33,950 bases of DNA, from NCBI GenBank assembly GCA_028275205.1, contig JAPWVB010000003.1:1-33950 (forward strand), read 5' to 3'. Position 1 is the stretch's first letter, and every line of letters begins with the position of its first letter. Position numbers and translations under genes: made by a program. Shown here one piece after another: positions 32,077-33,950 of the stretch. The notes beneath the pieces are model-generated. The model was given only the letters and a program-made list of their open reading frames with translations, made no database searches and was not told the DNA's origin. This DNA is from Candidatus Acetothermia bacterium. GTDB taxonomy: Bacteria > Bipolaricaulota > Bipolaricaulia > RBG-16-55-9 > DRXL01.

Positions 32077-32077
32077 T

Positions 32078-33085
32078 GTGAGCACCAGAGGGTTGGAGCA
32101 GGACTTCGGGTCCAACGGCATGCCGGACGACGCAACTATCTACGACATCCCCGAGCTTACTGAAGAGGAGCTCGAGGAGCAGCTCGAGGAGGAGGTCGAC
32201 GAAGAACTCGAGGAAGAGGGCGAGGTTCTTGAAGGGGAGGCCGATCACGATCCGGTCAAGATGTATCTCCAAGAGATTGGGCGGGTCAGCTTGCTCTCCC
32301 GAGAGCAAGAGATCGAGCTTGCCAGCCGGGTCGTCGCCGGGGAGAAGTGGGCTCGCGATCAGCTGATCGTCGCCAATTTGCGCCTGGTGGTCTCCATCGC
32401 CAAACGATACATGGGCCGTGGGCTCTCATTCTTAGATCTCATCCAAGAAGGCAACCTGGGGCTGATGCGCGCGGTGGAGAAGTTCGATCATACCAAGGGC
32501 TATAAATTCAGCACGTATGCGACATGGTGGATCCGCCAGGCGATCACGCGCGCCATCGCCGATCAATCGCGGACGATTCGCATTCCCGTGCACATGATCG
32601 AGACGGTGCGCGAGTTGCAACGCCTCAAGAAGGAGCACCTTCAGGAGCACGGGTCGGCCCCAGACTTGGAGGCGCTCTCGACGGAACTGGGCATCCCCCA
32701 AGAGAAGATCAAACAAGTCGAAAATGTCTCCCCGTATACAACATCACTAGAGCGCCCCATCGGCGAGGATGAAGAAGATACTCTTGGGGATTTCATCGAA
32801 GACAAGGATGCGCCCTCGCCGACCAAAGAGACCTATCGTATGTTCTTGGTCGAAGAGCTCGATAAGGCACTCAACCAGCTGACCGACCGGGAGAAAGAGA
32901 TCTTAAAGTTGCGCTATGGGCTCGAAGACGGGCATCCGCGCACCCTGAAAGATGTCGCGCGGGTCTTCAATATCACGCGCGAGCGGGTGCGCCAGATCGA
33001 GATCAAAGCGCTGGAGAAGCTCAAGCACCCAACACGCAAAGAGGAACTCCAAAAGTTCCGGCAGCTCTTGCTCAGTGAAGAGTGA
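32078..33085 (+). CDS. rpoD: Primary RNA polymerase sigma factor (SigA/RpoD)
   Basis: The preferred start is GTG 32078, just after the dnaG stop and 5 nt after AAGGAGG, giving 335 residues. The conserved region 1.1 is not recognisable; a very acidic stretch (about 26-56, Glu-rich) takes its place. Region 1.2 starts near DPVKMYLQEIGRV (about 58), region 2 spans about 90-172 (LIVANLRLVVSIAKRYMGRG, STYATWWIRQAI), and region 4.2 has the HTH TLKDVARVFNITRERVRQIE. These are normal housekeeping-sigma motifs and match the TTGACA/TATAAT promoter found at 3145-3173. Confidence 0.97.
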   Translation: MSTRGLEQDFGSNGMPDDATIYDIPELTEEELEEQLEEEVDEELEEEGEVLEGEADHDPVKMYLQEIGRVSLLSREQEIELASRVVAGEKWARDQLIVANLRLVVSIAKRYMGRGLSFLDLIQEGNLGLMRAVEKFDHTKGYKFSTYATWWIRQAITRAIADQSRTIRIPVHMIETVRELQRLKKEHLQEHGSAPDLEALSTELGIPQEKIKQVENVSPYTTSLERPIGEDEEDTLGDFIEDKDAPSPTKETYRMFLVEELDKALNQLTDREKEILKLRYGLEDGHPRTLKDVARVFNITRERVRQIEIKALEKLKHPTRKEELQKFRQLLLSEE

Positions 33086-33950
33086 GCAACCTCTCTTGAT
33101 CTTGGGGCCGACGGCCACGGGCAAGTCCGAGCTGGCCGTAGCTATCGCGGAGCATCTTGATGGCGAGATCATCTCTGCCGACGCCCGCGCCATCTATAGA
33201 GAGCTCAATATTGGCACAGCAAAGCCCCCTCCGCACTTGCGCGCCCGAGTTCCGCACCATCTCATAGATCTTCTCGATCCTACCGAGCACTATGATGTGA
33301 TGCGCTTTCGCCAGGATGTGCTGAAAGCCCTCGAAGAGATTCGCGCCCGAGGGAGGCTGCCCATCGTTGTGGGCGGGAGCACGCTCTATATCTCGGCGCT
33401 GACGGGAACGTTCTTCGCCGGCCCCAAGGCCGATCCCCAAATCCGTCAGCGCCTCGAAGCTCAGCCCCAAGAGCACTTACGAAAGCGTTTGGAAGAGATC
33501 GACCCCGAAGCCGCACAGCGCATTCACCCTAACGACAAAGTCCGCACCGTGCGCGCGTTAGAAGTCTACGAGCTCACGGGGCTGCCCATCTCCCGCTGGC
33601 ACAAAGAGTCGAAAGTCCCGTTCCCGTATAAATTTACAAAGATCGGGCTCACGCTCAATAGAAAAATTCTCTACGAGCGCATCAACGCGCGCGTCGAGCA
33701 GATGCTCGCAGCTGGGCTCTTAGAAGAAGCCAAAGCTTTGAAAGCTAAGCTCACCCCGGAGATGCCCGCTTACAGAACTATTGGGTACGAAGAGCTCTTT
33801 CAGTATCTTGACGGCAAGATCTCTTACGACGAAGCTGTGAGACTCATAAAGAAGCACACCCGCGAGTACGCCAAGAGACAGATCATCTATTTCAAGCGCG
33901 AGCCCGATGTCCACTGGATTGACGTGACGGGGAAGCTCCTCGAAGAGATT
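33075..33950 (+). CDS. miaA: tRNA dimethylallyltransferase MiaA (3' partial)
   Basis: The frame runs open to the right edge, so the last residues are missing; 292 of roughly 300 codons are present. MiaA transfers the dimethylallyl group to A37 of tRNAs reading UNN codons. GTG 33075 gives MKSEQPLLILGPTATGKSEL with the P-loop GPTATGKS. ISADARAIYRELNIGTAKP, VPHHLIDLLDP, VVGGSTLYISALTG, RALEVYELTGLPIS and HTREYAKRQIIYFKR follow the family order. The gene starts 11 bp inside rpoD. Confidence 0.95.
   Translation, partial: MKSEQPLLILGPTATGKSELAVAIAEHLDGEIISADARAIYRELNIGTAKPPPHLRARVPHHLIDLLDPTEHYDVMRFRQDVLKALEEIRARGRLPIVVGGSTLYISALTGTFFAGPKADPQIRQRLEAQPQEHLRKRLEEIDPEAAQRIHPNDKVRTVRALEVYELTGLPISRWHKESKVPFPYKFTKIGLTLNRKILYERINARVEQMLAAGLLEEAKALKAKLTPEMPAYRTIGYEELFQYLDGKISYDEAVRLIKKHTREYAKRQIIYFKREPDVHWIDVTGKLLEEI

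Noticed and set aside
31925..32077. Longer sigma-factor start inside dnaG
   Set aside because: The 51 codons are a shadow of dnaG in another frame; a good SD precedes GTG 32078.

Overview
The window is a densely coded, GC-rich (by eye) bacterial chromosome segment dominated by housekeeping genes. It contains secA, rny, acyP, nusA, rimP, an rluD-type pseudouridine synthase, pgsA, pdxS/pdxT, GAPDH, comF, dnaG, a primary sigma factor and the start of miaA. An O-antigen-ligase-type membrane protein, an RND/MMPL exporter, large secreted repeat proteins and a geranylgeranyl-reductase-family enzyme suggest an uncultured, probably diderm environmental bacterium. Some traits (an AGT-like/EndoV fusion, compact spacing, an SigA without a recognisable region 1.1) would fit a deep-branching or thermophilic lineage such as Bipolaricaulota/Acetothermia. 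That placement is a guess, because no marker here fixes the phylum.

Layout. 1-3007: 3' part of a secreted protein with about 101-residue repeats and PPC-like domains, ended by a strong hairpin. 3145-9311 (+): a perfect consensus sigma70 promoter, a secreted subtilase with an unusual C-terminal domain, a GGR-family flavoprotein, a PAPS-reductase-family PP-loop protein and a Wzy/O-antigen-ligase protein with TPRs. Palindromic dispersed repeats lie between these genes. 9417-12008 (+): secA, convergent with rny-acyP (-). 13958-18234 (-): rimP-nusA-MMPL exporter, divergent from rluD (+, 18313-19401). rluD carries a hairpin-rich in-frame segment and converges into pgsA with a long overlap.

19216-25205 (-) is a run of closely spaced genes: a larE-larB fusion, larC, parA, an RHH protein, an AGT-like/EndoV fusion, an HD-domain protein and pgsA. 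LarB, LarC and LarE together make the nickel-pincer cofactor, but no LarA apoenzyme is in view. An 18-bp inverted repeat separates larEB from a small, apparently frameshifted gene on the + strand (25267-25520). That is followed by pdxS-pdxT (glutamine-dependent PLP synthase), a Uma2-family nuclease, GAPDH, a four-helix membrane protein, comF, a metallo-beta-lactamase-fold hydrolase, dnaG, rpoD/sigA and miaA, which runs off the right edge. These genes overlap or nearly touch.

No tRNA, rRNA, CRISPR array or transposase was seen. The items most worth following up are the AGT-like/EndoV fusion whose acceptor cysteine is serine, the LarE-LarB fusion with a three-cysteine LarE, the subtilase fused to a tail-protein-like domain, the palindromic insert inside rluD, the broken gene before pdxS, and promoter geometries that imply leaderless mRNAs.
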